A DNA stretch of 64,000 nucleotides, taken from positions 6,425,501 to 6,489,500 of the forward strand of contig NZ_CP108106.1 of the NCBI RefSeq assembly GCF_041435195.1, given 5' to 3'. Both the position numbers and the translations under genes were made by a program. Below are positions 46,875 to 56,096 of this stretch, in pieces (the first letter of the stretch is position 1; each line of letters starts with the position of its first letter). Below the pieces are notes generated by a model. That model searched no databases. It was not told the DNA's origin and worked only from the letters and a program-made list of their open reading frames with translations. The DNA comes from Streptomyces sp. NBC_00224. GTDB taxonomy: Bacteria; Actinomycetota; Actinomycetes; Streptomycetales; Streptomycetaceae.

Positions 46875-48538
46875 GCCGCACGCCCGGCGCGAAGAGGGTG
46901 CGCGCGAACGCGGTGCGGCTCGGCCTGATGGCCCTGCCGCTCGCGTTCTTCGCGCTCTTCTTCGCCTGGCCCGTGGCCGCGATCGTCGGCCGCGGGCTGC
47001 GCGTCGACGGCGTCTGGCACCTCGGCCGGATCGGCGAGGTGATCACCGACCCGGACATCGGGCACGTCCTGTGGTTCACCACCTGGCAGGCGCTCGCCTC
47101 CACCGCGCTCACCCTGCTGATCGCGCTGCCCGGCGCGTACGTCTTCGCGCGCTTCGACTTCCCCGGCCGCCAGCTGCTGCGGGCCGTGGTCACGGTCCCC
47201 TTCGTGCTGCCCACCGTCGTCGTCGGCACCGCCTTCCTGGCGCTGCTCGGCCGGGGCGGGCTCCTTGACGAGCTGTGGGGCGTACGGCTCGACACCACGG
47301 TGTGGGCGATCCTGCTCGCGCATGTCTTCTTCAACTACGCGGTCGTCGTACGGACCGTCGGCGGCCTGTGGGCACAGCTCGACCCGCGCCAGGAGGAAGC
47401 CGCCCGGGTCCTCGGCGCCTCCCGGTTCGCGGCGTGGCGCACGGTGACCCTGCCCGCGCTCGGGCCCGCCGTGGCGGCCGCCGCCCTGATGGTCTTCCTC
47501 TTCACGTTCACCTCGTTCGGCGTCGTGCAGATCCTCGGCGGCCCCACCTTCTCCACGCTCGAAGTGGAGATCTACCGCCAGACCGCCCAGCTCCTCGACC
47601 TGCCCACCGCCGCGGTCCTGACCCTCGTCCAGTTCGCCGCGGTCGGCGCGGTCCTCGCCGTGCACGCCTGGACGGTACGGCGGCGCGAGAGCGCCCTGAA
47701 GCTCGTCGACCCCGCGCGCACGGCCCGGCGCCCGCGCGGCGCGGGACAGTGGACGCTGCTCGCGGCGGTGCTGGCCGTGGTGGCCGTACTGATCCTGCTG
47801 CCGCTGGGCGTGCTGGTCGCCCGCTCCCTGGACACCCCCGACGGCTACGGCTTCGGCTACTTCCGCTCCCTCCAGTCGGTGGGGGCGGGCGGAACGTTCC
47901 TGGTGCCGCCGCTGGAGGCGGTGTGGAACTCCGTGCAGTACGCGCTGGCCGCGACCGGGATCGCGGTGGTCGTCGGCGGACTGGCGGCCGCGGCCCTCAC
48001 CCGCCGCGGAGGACGCCTGGTCCGAGGCTTCGACGCGCTCCTGATGCTGCCGCTCGGGGTCTCCGCCGTCACCGTCGGCTTCGGCTTCCTGATCACCCTG
48101 GACCGGCCGCCGCTGGACCTGCGCACCTCCTGGATCCTGGTGCCGCTGGCCCAGGCGCTGGTGGGTGTGCCCTTCGTCGTACGGACCATGCTTCCCGTAC
48201 TGCGCGCGGTCGACGGACGGCTGCGCGAGGCGGCCGCCGTGCTCGGCGCCTCGCCGCTCAGGGTCTGGCGGGAGGTGGACCTGCCGCTGGTGCGGCGGGC
48301 GCTGCTGATCGCTGCGGGCTTCGCGTTCGCGGTCTCGCTCGGGGAGTTCGGTGCGACCGTGTTCATCGCCCGCCCCGACCGCCCCACCCTGCCGGTCGCG
48401 GTGGCGCGCCTGCTCGGCCGGGCCGGGGACCTCAACTACGGCCAGGCGATGGCACTCAGCACGATCCTGATGGTGGTGTGCGCCCTGTCCCTGCTGCTCC
48501 TCGAACACCTTCGTACGGACCGGACCGGAGAATTCTGA
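46838..48538 (+). CDS. Thiamine-type ABC transporter permease (two fused domains)
   Basis: A 566-aa ThiP-like permease with about 12 membrane helices in two repeats. Each half carries the EAA loop that contacts the ATPase: EEAARVLGASRFAAWRTVTLP and REAAAVLGASPLRVWREVDLP. The start lies inside the preceding gene: GTG 46838 or GTG 46850, neither with a strong ribosome-binding site, which points to translational coupling. The stop overlaps the ATPase gene start. Confidence 0.9.
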   Translation: MGQVVVLARAEVSRTPGAKRVRANAVRLGLMALPLAFFALFFAWPVAAIVGRGLRVDGVWHLGRIGEVITDPDIGHVLWFTTWQALASTALTLLIALPGAYVFARFDFPGRQLLRAVVTVPFVLPTVVVGTAFLALLGRGGLLDELWGVRLDTTVWAILLAHVFFNYAVVVRTVGGLWAQLDPRQEEAARVLGASRFAAWRTVTLPALGPAVAAAALMVFLFTFTSFGVVQILGGPTFSTLEVEIYRQTAQLLDLPTAAVLTLVQFAAVGAVLAVHAWTVRRRESALKLVDPARTARRPRGAGQWTLLAAVLAVVAVLILLPLGVLVARSLDTPDGYGFGYFRSLQSVGAGGTFLVPPLEAVWNSVQYALAATGIAVVVGGLAAAALTRRGGRLVRGFDALLMLPLGVSAVTVGFGFLITLDRPPLDLRTSWILVPLAQALVGVPFVVRTMLPVLRAVDGRLREAAAVLGASPLRVWREVDLPLVRRALLIAAGFAFAVSLGEFGATVFIARPDRPTLPVAVARLLGRAGDLNYGQAMALSTILMVVCALSLLLLEHLRTDRTGEF

Positions 48539-49557
48539 TGCTGAAGCTCGACGGGGTGACGGTCCGGTTCGGCGAGCGGGCCGCGCTCGACGCGGTCGAC
48601 CTGGAGGTCGCCGAGCACGAGACGGTGTGCGTGCTCGGGCCCAGCGGCAGCGGCAAGTCCACGCTGCTGCGAGTGGTGGCCGGGCTCCAGCCGGCCGACG
48701 CGGGGCGGGTGCTGCTCGCGGGCGCGGACCAGACGAGTGTGCCCGTGCACCGGCGGGGCGTGGGCCTGATGTTCCAGGACCACCAGCTGTTCCCGCAGCG
48801 GGACGTCGCCGGGAACGTGTCCTTCGGCCTGCGCATGCGCGGTGTGCCGCGAGCCCAACAGGCCGCCAGGGTCGAGGAGTTGCTGGAGCTCGTGGGGCTG
48901 CCCGGGGCGGGGCGGCGGGCGGTCGGGGCGCTCTCCGGCGGCGAGCAGCAGCGCGTCGCCCTCGCACGCGCGCTCGCGCCCTCGCCGCGGCTGCTGATGC
49001 TGGACGAGCCGCTGGGCCAGCTGGACCGTACGCTGCGGGAGCGGTTGGTGGTCGAACTGCGTTCCATGTTCGGCCGGTTGGGCACGACCGTGCTCGCCGT
49101 CACGCACGACCAGAGCGAGGCGTTCGCGCTCGCCGACCGGGTCGTGGTGATGCGGGACGGCCGCATCGCCCAGACCGGTACGCCGCTCGACGTCTGGCAG
49201 CGGCCGGCCTCGGAGTTCGTGGCGCGTTTCCTCGGCTTCGAGAACGTGGTCGCGGCGACGGTGTCGGGGTCGGTGGCGTCGACGGAGTGGGGCAAGGTGC
49301 CGGTGCCGGCGGGCTCGCCGCAGGGGTCCGTACGCCTCCTCGTCCGCCCGGCGGGGGTCCGGCTGCTCCCGGCCGAGGAGGGTCTGGAGTGCGAGGTCCT
49401 GGCCCGCACGTTCCGGGGCAACCACGTCGCCCTGCGCCTGCGCCCTCGCTCCGGTCCGCTGTTGGAGGCGGAGTGCGGGGTGCGGGACGCGGTGGGGGTG
49501 GGGGAGTTGGTGGGGGTGGGGTTTGTGGGGGCGGAGGTTGTGGTTCTGGAGGGTTGA
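48538..49557 (+). CDS. Thiamine-type ABC transporter ATP-binding protein
   Basis: A 339-aa ATPase. Walker A GPSGSGKS (about 34-41), signature LSGGEQQR, Walker B LLMLDEPLGQLD, and H-loop VTHDQSEA. A C-terminal TOBE-like regulatory region (about 240-339) resembles that of PotA and other sugar/polyamine/thiamine importers. The ATG overlaps the permease stop (TGATG). Confidence 0.9.
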   Translation: MLKLDGVTVRFGERAALDAVDLEVAEHETVCVLGPSGSGKSTLLRVVAGLQPADAGRVLLAGADQTSVPVHRRGVGLMFQDHQLFPQRDVAGNVSFGLRMRGVPRAQQAARVEELLELVGLPGAGRRAVGALSGGEQQRVALARALAPSPRLLMLDEPLGQLDRTLRERLVVELRSMFGRLGTTVLAVTHDQSEAFALADRVVVMRDGRIAQTGTPLDVWQRPASEFVARFLGFENVVAATVSGSVASTEWGKVPVPAGSPQGSVRLLVRPAGVRLLPAEEGLECEVLARTFRGNHVALRLRPRSGPLLEAECGVRDAVGVGELVGVGFVGAEVVVLEG

Positions 49558-49781
49558 GCCCCTCCCCGCCGGGGCTGCGCCCCCCGGACCCTCTTGTTTG
49601 TCTGCGGGTTCGGTGGGGGCTGGTCGCGCAGTTCCCCGCGCCCCTAAAGGGGCCTGGGCAAAATCAGCCCCTCCGGCGTTTGAGGAGCGGGGTCCGGGGC
49701 GGAGCCCCGAAGCGGGGTGCAGGGGCCGCAGGCCCCGCCCGGGGGTCTGGGGGCGAAGCCCCCAGGAAAAACCTTCCCCCC
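49558..49781. repeat. REP-like element copy B and GC-rich hairpins
   Basis: Between two convergent genes. 49620-49645 repeats the arm found at 18390 (core GCGCAGTTCCCCGCG) as a single copy, followed by CCCCT-AA-AGGGG. Further hairpins include CTGGGGGC-GAA-GCCCCCAG (49747-49765), followed by AAAAA, which fits a terminator for either gene. Confidence 0.7.
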
Positions 49782-50714
49782 TCACCCCCGGAGGGTCTCG
49801 GGAAGGGGCGGGGTGGGGGAGAACTCCCGCCCGGCCTCACCCGCACCCGCACCCTCCGGTTCCGCCCCGAACCAGGCCACCCCCACCGCCCCCGCCACCG
49901 CCAGGACGAAGCCCAGTACCGCCATCCACGCGAATCCCGCCCGGGACGCGTCGCCCAGCCAGAGGACGCCGATCGCGCCCGGCAGAACCGTCTCCCCGAC
50001 CACCAGCGCCGCCGTCGCCCCGTTGACCGAGCCGATCTGGAGCGCCACCGTGTGCAGGTACATCCCGCCGACCCCCGCCACCAGGATCGCGTAGAGCGCG
50101 GGGTCCGAGAGCAGGCGGCCCAGGTCGAAGGGGTCGACGCCGTTCAGGACGCGGACCCCGACCCCCAGCGCGCCGAAGCCGAGGCCGGACAGCAGGCCCG
50201 CCAGGATCGCGGCGCGGGCGCCGAGGAGGCGTACCGCCACCGCGCCGCCCGCCATCAGCAGCACCGACACCACCAGCAGCCACCAGTGCGTGGCGAGGGA
50301 CGTGTGGCCGCCGCCCTCCGCGCCCGCCGCCGTGGCCAGCAGCACCAGGGCGGAGCAGACCACCGCGATGGAGCCCCACTCGGCCCGGCTCAGCCGGATG
50401 CCGAGGAGCTTGACGCTCAGCACCGCCGTGATCACCAGGTTCGCGCTGATCACCGTCTGGGAGAGGAAGAGGGGGAGCAGGCGGGCGGCCAGGGCGCCCA
50501 GGCCGAAGCCGACGAAGTCCAGCACCGTGCCCACCATGAATTCCCAGGTCATCGCCGCCTTCGCGGTGGACGACAGGCTCGGGCCGCCGTGCTGGGTACG
50601 GGCCGTCGCGGCCGCCTCGCGGCGCGCGGACTTACGGGATCCGACGGCTTGCAGGACCGAGCCCGTGCCGTAGCAGATCGAGGCCGCGATCGCGGTGAGT
50701 AGGCCGATCAGCAC
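49782..50714 (-). CDS. DMT/EamA-like membrane transporter
   Basis: A 310-aa protein with about 10 membrane segments. It has the drug/metabolite transporter look (SICYGTGSVLQAVGSRKS, FLSQTVISANLVITAVLSVKLLG, VVGETVLPGAIGVLWLGD), similar to NIPA-like/EamA proteins. Substrate unknown. GTG 50714 follows GGAG with a six-base gap; a TTG one codon upstream is too near that site. Confidence 0.8.
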   Translation of the reverse strand: MLIGLLTAIAASICYGTGSVLQAVGSRKSARREAAATARTQHGGPSLSSTAKAAMTWEFMVGTVLDFVGFGLGALAARLLPLFLSQTVISANLVITAVLSVKLLGIRLSRAEWGSIAVVCSALVLLATAAGAEGGGHTSLATHWWLLVVSVLLMAGGAVAVRLLGARAAILAGLLSGLGFGALGVGVRVLNGVDPFDLGRLLSDPALYAILVAGVGGMYLHTVALQIGSVNGATAALVVGETVLPGAIGVLWLGDASRAGFAWMAVLGFVLAVAGAVGVAWFGAEPEGAGAGEAGREFSPTPPLPETLRG

Positions 50715-50818
50715 CAAAAGCTCCGTTCCAGGGGATCAACAGGAGCACGATTCCGCTCCTCAGCAGCAGACGTGCGCGGACCGCCCCGCGTTGCCTGGTG
50801 TGATCTATGCGTCGCCGC

Positions 50819-51940
50819 TCACGCCGACAGGCGTGCCAGCTCCGCCGCCGCCTCGTCCACCGAGTCCACCAGCGCGATCCGCGCCGCCATCGGGCGGTCC
50901 TGCGCGAGCGCCTGGAGCAGCGGCCACGCGGGCAGCCGCTCCGTCCAGTGCGCCCGGTCGACCAGCACCATCGGCGTCGGCTCGCCCCGCGACCCGTAGT
51001 AGTTCGGGGTCGCGTTGTCGAAGATCTCCTGTACGGTCCCGGCCGCGCCCGGCAGGAACACCACGCCCGCGTTGGAGCGGGCGAGCAGGCCGTCCTCGCG
51101 GGTGGCGTTGGCGAAGTACTTGGCGATGTGGCCGGCGAACGCGTTCGGCGGCTCGTGGCCGTAGAACCAGGTGGGGATGCCCACCGACACCCCGCCCCCG
51201 GGGTGGCGCCCGCGCACCTCGAAGGCCGCCCGCGCCCAGTCCGAGACGGACGGCGCGAAGGACGGCGCCTTGGCGAGCAGTTCCAGCGCCTCGCCGAGCA
51301 CGGCGTCCGTGAACGGCGCCGTGTAGGCGCCCAGGTTCGCGGCCTCCATCGCGCCGGGCCCGCCGCCCGTGGCGACGGTGAACCCGGCCCGGGCCAGCGT
51401 GCGGCCGAGCCGGGCGGCCCCGGCGTACGCCTCGCTGCCCCGGCCCATCGCGTGCCCGCCCATCACGCCCACGACCCGCGCCCCGGCCAGGAACTCGTCG
51501 AGCGCGTCCGAGACCGAGTCGTCGTGGATCGAGCGGAGCATCGACGCGAAGACGTCGCCGTCCGACTTGGCGCGCTGGAACCAGGCGTACGAGCGGGCGT
51601 CGGGCGTGTGCTCGTAGCCGGCGTCGAGGTCCTCGAACAGCTCGTCGGGGGTGTAGAGCAGGCCCCGGTACGGGTCGAAGGGCAGATCGGGCACGGGCGG
51701 GAAGACCAGCGCCCCGTCGGCGCGCACCTTGGCGGTGGCGTCCGGCTCCATCCGGCAGCCGAGGAAGACGGCGCCCGCGGTGTCGGTGGACAGGAGCGCG
51801 AACGTACGGTCCGTCAGATCGAGGGACTGCAGGCGGTGTCCGACCAGCGTCCCGCCCGCGACGACCTCGTCGAACTCGGCGACGGACTCGATCTCCCGGT
51901 CCCGCGCGCTCGGAACCCGCTGAAAGTCTTCACTGGCCAT
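50819..51940 (-). CDS. LOG-family (lysine-decarboxylase-fold) protein
   Basis: A 373-aa protein. The C-terminal half has the LOG nucleotide-binding fold: VVGVMGGHAMGRGSEAY, TVATGGGPGAMEAANLGA, and PGAAGTVQEIFD (usually PGGxGTxxE). LOG enzymes release free cytokinin-type bases from nucleoside monophosphates. The N-terminal about 140 residues (pentapeptide-like, VGHRLQSLDLTDRTFALLSTDTAGAVFLGC) are additional to plain LOG proteins. Function in Streptomyces is not known. ATG start. Confidence 0.82.
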   Translation of the reverse strand: MASEDFQRVPSARDREIESVAEFDEVVAGGTLVGHRLQSLDLTDRTFALLSTDTAGAVFLGCRMEPDATAKVRADGALVFPPVPDLPFDPYRGLLYTPDELFEDLDAGYEHTPDARSYAWFQRAKSDGDVFASMLRSIHDDSVSDALDEFLAGARVVGVMGGHAMGRGSEAYAGAARLGRTLARAGFTVATGGGPGAMEAANLGAYTAPFTDAVLGEALELLAKAPSFAPSVSDWARAAFEVRGRHPGGGVSVGIPTWFYGHEPPNAFAGHIAKYFANATREDGLLARSNAGVVFLPGAAGTVQEIFDNATPNYYGSRGEPTPMVLVDRAHWTERLPAWPLLQALAQDRPMAARIALVDSVDEAAAELARLSA

Positions 51941-51985
51941 CCGGCCACGATAGGCCGTACCGGGACGGCTTATCGTGGCCGGGGC

Positions 51986-53143
51986 TCAGCCCGTCAGGGG
52001 CAGCGCCGCGAGCTCGGCGATCCCCCAGGTCACCGGGCCGAACAGGGCCAGGACCGCCGCCGCGCGCAGGGCGGCCGAGGCGCGCAGCAACTTGGCCGGG
52101 GTGCCCAGGCGCAGCAGCGCCGCCGTCGTCTCGCCGCGGGCGTGCTTGGACTCCAGGGCAGCCGTCAGCAGCGTCGCCACCGTGCACCCCGTCACCAGCG
52201 CCGCGCCCAGGCCGGTGAGCGGGCCGAAGGGGTGCGGGCCCGCCTCGTCGCCGTACAGCGTGGCGGCCGCGATCGTGGCCGAGGCCACCGCGCACACCAC
52301 GCCCAGCGGACGTCCGATGCGGCGGGCCTCCTCCATCAGGACGCGCCCCGCAAGGAGTCGGGCCGCCCCCGGGCGCGCCGCCTGGAGCAGCCGGCCGCAC
52401 AGATGGGTCAGGGCCGGGCCCGCCACCGCGAGGCCCAGCGCGGTGAGGATCCAGCCGGCCAGCACTCCGGCGGGGCTGCTGTCGGGGTGGCCAGGCATGG
52501 GGATCGCGGAGCCCGGGGTGCCCCGGCTCGCGAACGACTCCATCGCCAGGCCCGCCGTGATCAGGGTGATCCCCCACGGCAGGCCCGCCGGGACGGACGC
52601 CGGGGGCCGTTCCGCGCCGGTCGGCCGGGGCCGGGGCGGCTCCTTGCGGGGGCGCAGGGCGAGCCCGGCCGCCGCCGACGCGGTCAGCGGCAGTACGCAG
52701 AGCAGGGTGAGGGCCGCGGCCAGCGGCAGCGGCCGGTCGGCGGCGAGCAGCCCGGCCGCCGCGCCGTCGAAGGGCAGCCCGGTGATGTCGCCGCGCAGAT
52801 GGAGGTAGACGAGCAGGGCGACCGTCGAGCCGAGCGTGCAGGCCACCGCCGTCGACGCCGCCGCGATCGCGGTGAGCCGCGCGGGGCCCAGGCCCACCGC
52901 GGAGAGCCCGGGGCGCGGGCGGGTGCTCGGGTCCGTACGGGCCACGGCGACCGCGAAGTGGACGGTCGCGGCGAGCGGCACCGCGCACCACAGCAGCCGC
53001 AGCACCGAACCGCCGGGGTGCGCCACCGCGTGGCCCAGGGTGCACAGGAGCAGGAAGCCGACCCCCGCCGAGGCCGCGGCCACCAGGAGGCGGCGCAGCA
53101 GGACCAGCGGGTGGGTGCCGCGGGCTAGACGGAGAGCGAGCAC
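51986..53143 (-). CDS. ABC transporter permease-like membrane protein
   Basis: A 385-aa protein with about eight membrane segments. It is Ala/Leu-rich and has no strong family motif; FtsX/MacB-type permease is possible. The GTG at 53143 overlaps the end of the ABC ATPase gene, so the two are translationally coupled and probably work together. Confidence 0.65.
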   Translation of the reverse strand: MLALRLARGTHPLVLLRRLLVAAASAGVGFLLLCTLGHAVAHPGGSVLRLLWCAVPLAATVHFAVAVARTDPSTRPRPGLSAVGLGPARLTAIAAASTAVACTLGSTVALLVYLHLRGDITGLPFDGAAAGLLAADRPLPLAAALTLLCVLPLTASAAAGLALRPRKEPPRPRPTGAERPPASVPAGLPWGITLITAGLAMESFASRGTPGSAIPMPGHPDSSPAGVLAGWILTALGLAVAGPALTHLCGRLLQAARPGAARLLAGRVLMEEARRIGRPLGVVCAVASATIAAATLYGDEAGPHPFGPLTGLGAALVTGCTVATLLTAALESKHARGETTAALLRLGTPAKLLRASAALRAAAVLALFGPVTWGIAELAALPLTG

Positions 53144-53862
53144 GTGGCGCGGCCCTCCGCGTCGGGGGCCCCGGCGTGCCCGACGGAGTTGACCCGGCGT
53201 CCGTCGAGCAGCCACACCGTGCGGTCGGCGAGCGCCGCGACCTCCGCGTCATGGGTGGCCAGGACCGTGGTGATGGCGTGCGAGCGGGCCGCGGCCGTCA
53301 GGGTGCGCAGCACCTGGGCGCGGTCGGCGCGGTGCAGGGTCGCGGTCGGCTCGTCCGCGAAGAGCACCGCGGGCGAGGTGACCAGGGCACGGGCGATCGC
53401 CACGCGCTGGCGCTGCGCGGTGAGCAGGGCGTGCGGGCGGCGGCGGGCGCAGGCGCCGATGTCGAGCCGCTCCAGCCACTCCAGGGCGGCCTTCTTGGCG
53501 GTGCGGTGCGAGATGCCGCGCAGCAGCAGGGGCAGCGCCGCGTTCTCCCAGGCGTTGAGCTCGGGCACCAGGGTCGGCTCCGGGTCGATCCAGCCGAACC
53601 GGTCCCGGCGCAGCCGCTCGCGCGAGAGCGCTCCCATGGTGTGGACGGGGGCGCTGTTGAACCACACCTCGCCCTGGTCGGGCACGAGCTGGCCGGACAG
53701 ACAGCGCAGCAGGGTCGTCTTGCCGCTGCCGCGCGGGCCCCCGACGGCCAGGATCTCGCCCTCGCGGATCCCGAGGGAGACTCCGGTCAGGGCGGGCGAG
53801 CCGCCGTGGGAGTGATGCAGGGAACGTCCCCAGAGCACATCGTTGTCCGGCGGGGCCACCAT
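53125..53862 (-). CDS. ABC transporter ATPase with a degenerate signature motif
   Basis: A 245-aa ATPase of the LolD/MacB type. Walker A GPRGSGKTT and Walker B AVLFADEPTATLH are intact, with ATHDAEVAALADR as H-loop. The signature normally LSGGQ reads LLTAQRQRVAIARAL, so the SGG core is missing. The ATG at 53862 follows GAGG with eight bases. A 20-bp palindrome lies upstream. Confidence 0.82.
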   Translation of the reverse strand: MVAPPDNDVLWGRSLHHSHGGSPALTGVSLGIREGEILAVGGPRGSGKTTLLRCLSGQLVPDQGEVWFNSAPVHTMGALSRERLRRDRFGWIDPEPTLVPELNAWENAALPLLLRGISHRTAKKAALEWLERLDIGACARRRPHALLTAQRQRVAIARALVTSPAVLFADEPTATLHRADRAQVLRTLTAAARSHAITTVLATHDAEVAALADRTVWLLDGRRVNSVGHAGAPDAEGRATCSLSV

Positions 53863-53893
53863 GGCGTACACCTCGGTTCAGATCAGATTTCCT

Positions 53894-53913
53894 GTTCCCC
53901 CGTACGGGGGAAC
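53894..53913 (-). promoter_or_regulatory. 20-bp perfect palindrome upstream of the ABC pair
   Basis: Arms GTTCCCCCGT and ACGGGGGAAC meet without a spacer at 53894-53913, 31 bases upstream of the ATPase start. It is a strong operator candidate. Confidence 0.55.
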
Positions 53914-53978
53914 GAAGGCAGGGCCGATCGGTCACTGGGCACCGTAGGGACTCGTACGCTCCGGCCTTGACAGCACGC

Positions 53979-54021
53979 GGCCCGGTGGCGCCCATCTCAC
54001 TCGGATGGGCGCCACCGGGCC
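53979..54021. terminator. Strong hairpin downstream of the transaminase gene
   Basis: A 17-bp perfect stem: 53979-53995 pairs with 54005-54021, loop nine bases. It lies just after the leftward transaminase gene and terminates it before the ABC pair's promoter. Confidence 0.85.
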
Positions 54022-54061
54022 GGTGCGTTCAGACGAATCGCAAAGACGATCCGGGGGACGG

Positions 54062-55423
54062 CTACAGCTTCGTCCAGGCCTCCGTCAGGACCTGGCGCAG
54101 GATGCCCTCGATCTCGTCGAAGGTCTCCTGGTTGGAGATCAGCGGCGGGGCCAGCTGGACCACCGGGTCGCCCCGGTCGTCGGCGCGGCAGTACAGGCCG
54201 TTGTCGTACAGCGCCTTGGAGAGGAAGCCGTACAGGACGCGCTCGGTCTCCTCGTCGGTGAAGGTCTCCTTGGTGACCTTGTCCTTCACCAGCTCGATGC
54301 CGTAGAAGAAGCCGTTGCCGCGGACGTCGCCGACTATCGGCAGGTCGTGGAGCTTCTTGAGGGTGTCGAAGAAGGCGCCCTCGTTGTCGAGCACGTGCTG
54401 GTTGAGGCCCTCGCGCTCGAAGATGTCGAGGTTGGCGAGACCGACCGCGGCCGAGACCGGGTGGCCGCCGAAGGTGTAGCCGTGCAGGAAGGTGTTGTCG
54501 CCCTTGTAGAACGGCTCCGCGAGCTTGTCGGAGATGATGCAGGCGCCGATCGGGGAGTAGCCCGAGGTCATGCCCTTGGCGCAGGTGATCATGTCCGGTA
54601 CGTAGTCGAACTTGTCGCACGCGAACATCGTGCCCAGGCGGCCGAAGGCGCAGATGACCTCGTCGGAGACGAGCAGCACGTCGTACTTGTCGCAGATCTC
54701 GCGGACCCGCTGGAAGTAGCCGGGCGGGGGCGGGAAGCAGCCGCCCGCGTTCTGCACGGGCTCAAGGAAGACCGCCGCGACCGTCTCGGGGCCCTCGAAG
54801 AGGATCTCCTGCTCGATCTGGTCGGCGGCCCAGCGGCCGAAGGCCACCGGGTCGTCGGCGTGGATCGAGGCGCGGTAGATGTTGGTGTTCGGCACCTTGT
54901 GCGCGCCGGGGACCAGCGGCTCGAAGGGGGCCTTCAGCGCGGGCAGACCGGTGATGGACAGGGCGCCCTGCGGGGTGCCGTGGTAGGCGACCGCGCGCGA
55001 GATGACCTTGTACTTCGTGTGGTTGCCGGTGAGCTTGTGGTACTGCTTCGCCAGCTTCCAGGCGGTCTCGACGGCCTCGCCGCCGCCGGTGGTGAAGAAG
55101 ACCTTGTTGAGGTCGCCCGGGGCGTAGTTGGCGAGACGTTCCGCCAGCTCCACCGCCTTGGGGTGGGCGTAGGACCACACCGGGAAGAAGGCCAGCTCCT
55201 GCGCCTGCTTGTAGGCGGTCTCGGCGAGCTCGTGGCGGCCGTGGCCGGCGTTGACGACGAACAGGCCGGAGAGACCGTCGAGGTACTTCTTGCCCTTGTC
55301 GTCGTAGATGTAGGTGCCCTCGCCCCGCACGATGGTGGGAACGGGCGCGTTCTCGTACGACGACATGCGGGTGAAGTGCATCCACAGGTGGTCGTAGGCG
55401 GTCTGGCTCAGGTCCTTGCTCAC
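54062..55423 (-). CDS. Class III aminotransferase, putrescine/polyamine type
   Basis: A 453-aa PLP enzyme. The Schiff-base lysine is K283 in MITCAKGMTSGYSPIGA; LLVSDEVICAFGRLG precedes it. It groups by appearance with putrescine/omega-amino-acid:pyruvate transaminases, and the neighbouring Lrp regulator, aldehyde dehydrogenase and polyamine-binding protein fit polyamine breakdown (S. coelicolor SCO5655-type). GTG 55423 begins two bases after the regulator's stop, so the genes are co-transcribed. Confidence 0.88.
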   Translation of the reverse strand: MSKDLSQTAYDHLWMHFTRMSSYENAPVPTIVRGEGTYIYDDKGKKYLDGLSGLFVVNAGHGRHELAETAYKQAQELAFFPVWSYAHPKAVELAERLANYAPGDLNKVFFTTGGGEAVETAWKLAKQYHKLTGNHTKYKVISRAVAYHGTPQGALSITGLPALKAPFEPLVPGAHKVPNTNIYRASIHADDPVAFGRWAADQIEQEILFEGPETVAAVFLEPVQNAGGCFPPPPGYFQRVREICDKYDVLLVSDEVICAFGRLGTMFACDKFDYVPDMITCAKGMTSGYSPIGACIISDKLAEPFYKGDNTFLHGYTFGGHPVSAAVGLANLDIFEREGLNQHVLDNEGAFFDTLKKLHDLPIVGDVRGNGFFYGIELVKDKVTKETFTDEETERVLYGFLSKALYDNGLYCRADDRGDPVVQLAPPLISNQETFDEIEGILRQVLTEAWTKL

Positions 55424-55425
55424 GG

Positions 55426-55917
55426 CTATCGGGTTCCCCACATATAGGTCTGCTTCTTCAACTTGAGGTAGACGAAGCTCTCGGTGGAGCGCACGCCGGG
55501 GAGGGCGCGGATCCGCTTGTTGATGACGTCCAGCAGGTGGTCGTCGTCCTCGCAGACGACCTCCACCATCAGGTCGAAGGAGCCCGCTGTCATCACCACG
55601 TACTCGCACTCGGCCATGGCTGTCAGCGCCTCGGCGACGGGGTCGAGGTCTCCCTCGACATTGATGCCGACCATCGCCTGGCGCCGGAACCCCACGGTGA
55701 GGGGGTCGGTGACGGCGACGATCTGCATCACGCCCTGGTCGAGCAGCTTCTGCACGCGCTGGCGTACGGCCGCCTCGGACAGGCCGACGGCCTTGCCGAT
55801 CGCGGCGTACGGGCGACGCCCGTCTTCCTGGAGCTGCTCGATGATCGCCAGGGACACGGCATCGATCGACGGGGACGATCCGTTCCCGGTCCTGGGGTCT
55901 GCGCTTCGACTGGCCAC
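55426..55917 (-). CDS. Lrp/AsnC family regulator of polyamine metabolism
   Basis: A 163-aa regulator. N-terminal helix-turn-helix (IDAVSLAIIEQLQEDGRRPYAAIGKAVGLSEAAVRQRVQKLLDQG) and C-terminal RAM ligand domain (GSFDLMVEVVCEDDDHLLDVINKRIRALPGV). In S. coelicolor the regulator at this locus (EpuRI, SCO5656 as I recall) controls polyamine/glutamine-synthetase-like gene expression. GTG 55917 is used; GTG 55932 is an alternative. Divergent from the dehydrogenase gene. Confidence 0.87.
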   Translation of the reverse strand: MASRSADPRTGNGSSPSIDAVSLAIIEQLQEDGRRPYAAIGKAVGLSEAAVRQRVQKLLDQGVMQIVAVTDPLTVGFRRQAMVGINVEGDLDPVAEALTAMAECEYVVMTAGSFDLMVEVVCEDDDHLLDVINKRIRALPGVRSTESFVYLKLKKQTYMWGTR

Positions 55918-56023
55918 GGAGCCACTGTGCACCCGACTCGTCTGTCCCGCAACCCCAAAGCGATGAAATTCGTTGTTCTGTGACCTCAGAAGCACTGAAT
56001 CCGAAGTTGCCGGGCGGTGGGTC

Positions 56024-56053
56024 TGTCGAAAGCGACACTGGACCGACTAGGGT
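56024..56053 (+). promoter_or_regulatory. Promoter region of the aldehyde dehydrogenase with inverted repeat
   Basis: TGTCG-AAAG-CGACA (56024-56037) overlaps the -35 position of a -10-like TAGGGT at 56048-56053. It may be the binding site of the divergent Lrp regulator, though Lrp sites are usually AT-rich. Confidence 0.4.
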
Positions 56054-56096
56054 GGGTTGTCTCACCCATCGGACATCGGACCGGGAGGCCAGCGAA

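Noticed and set aside
46520..48967. 815-codon frame antisense to the thiamine-type permease gene
   Set aside because: Low-complexity Arg/His/Gly-rich translation without domains; typical shadow in high-GC DNA.
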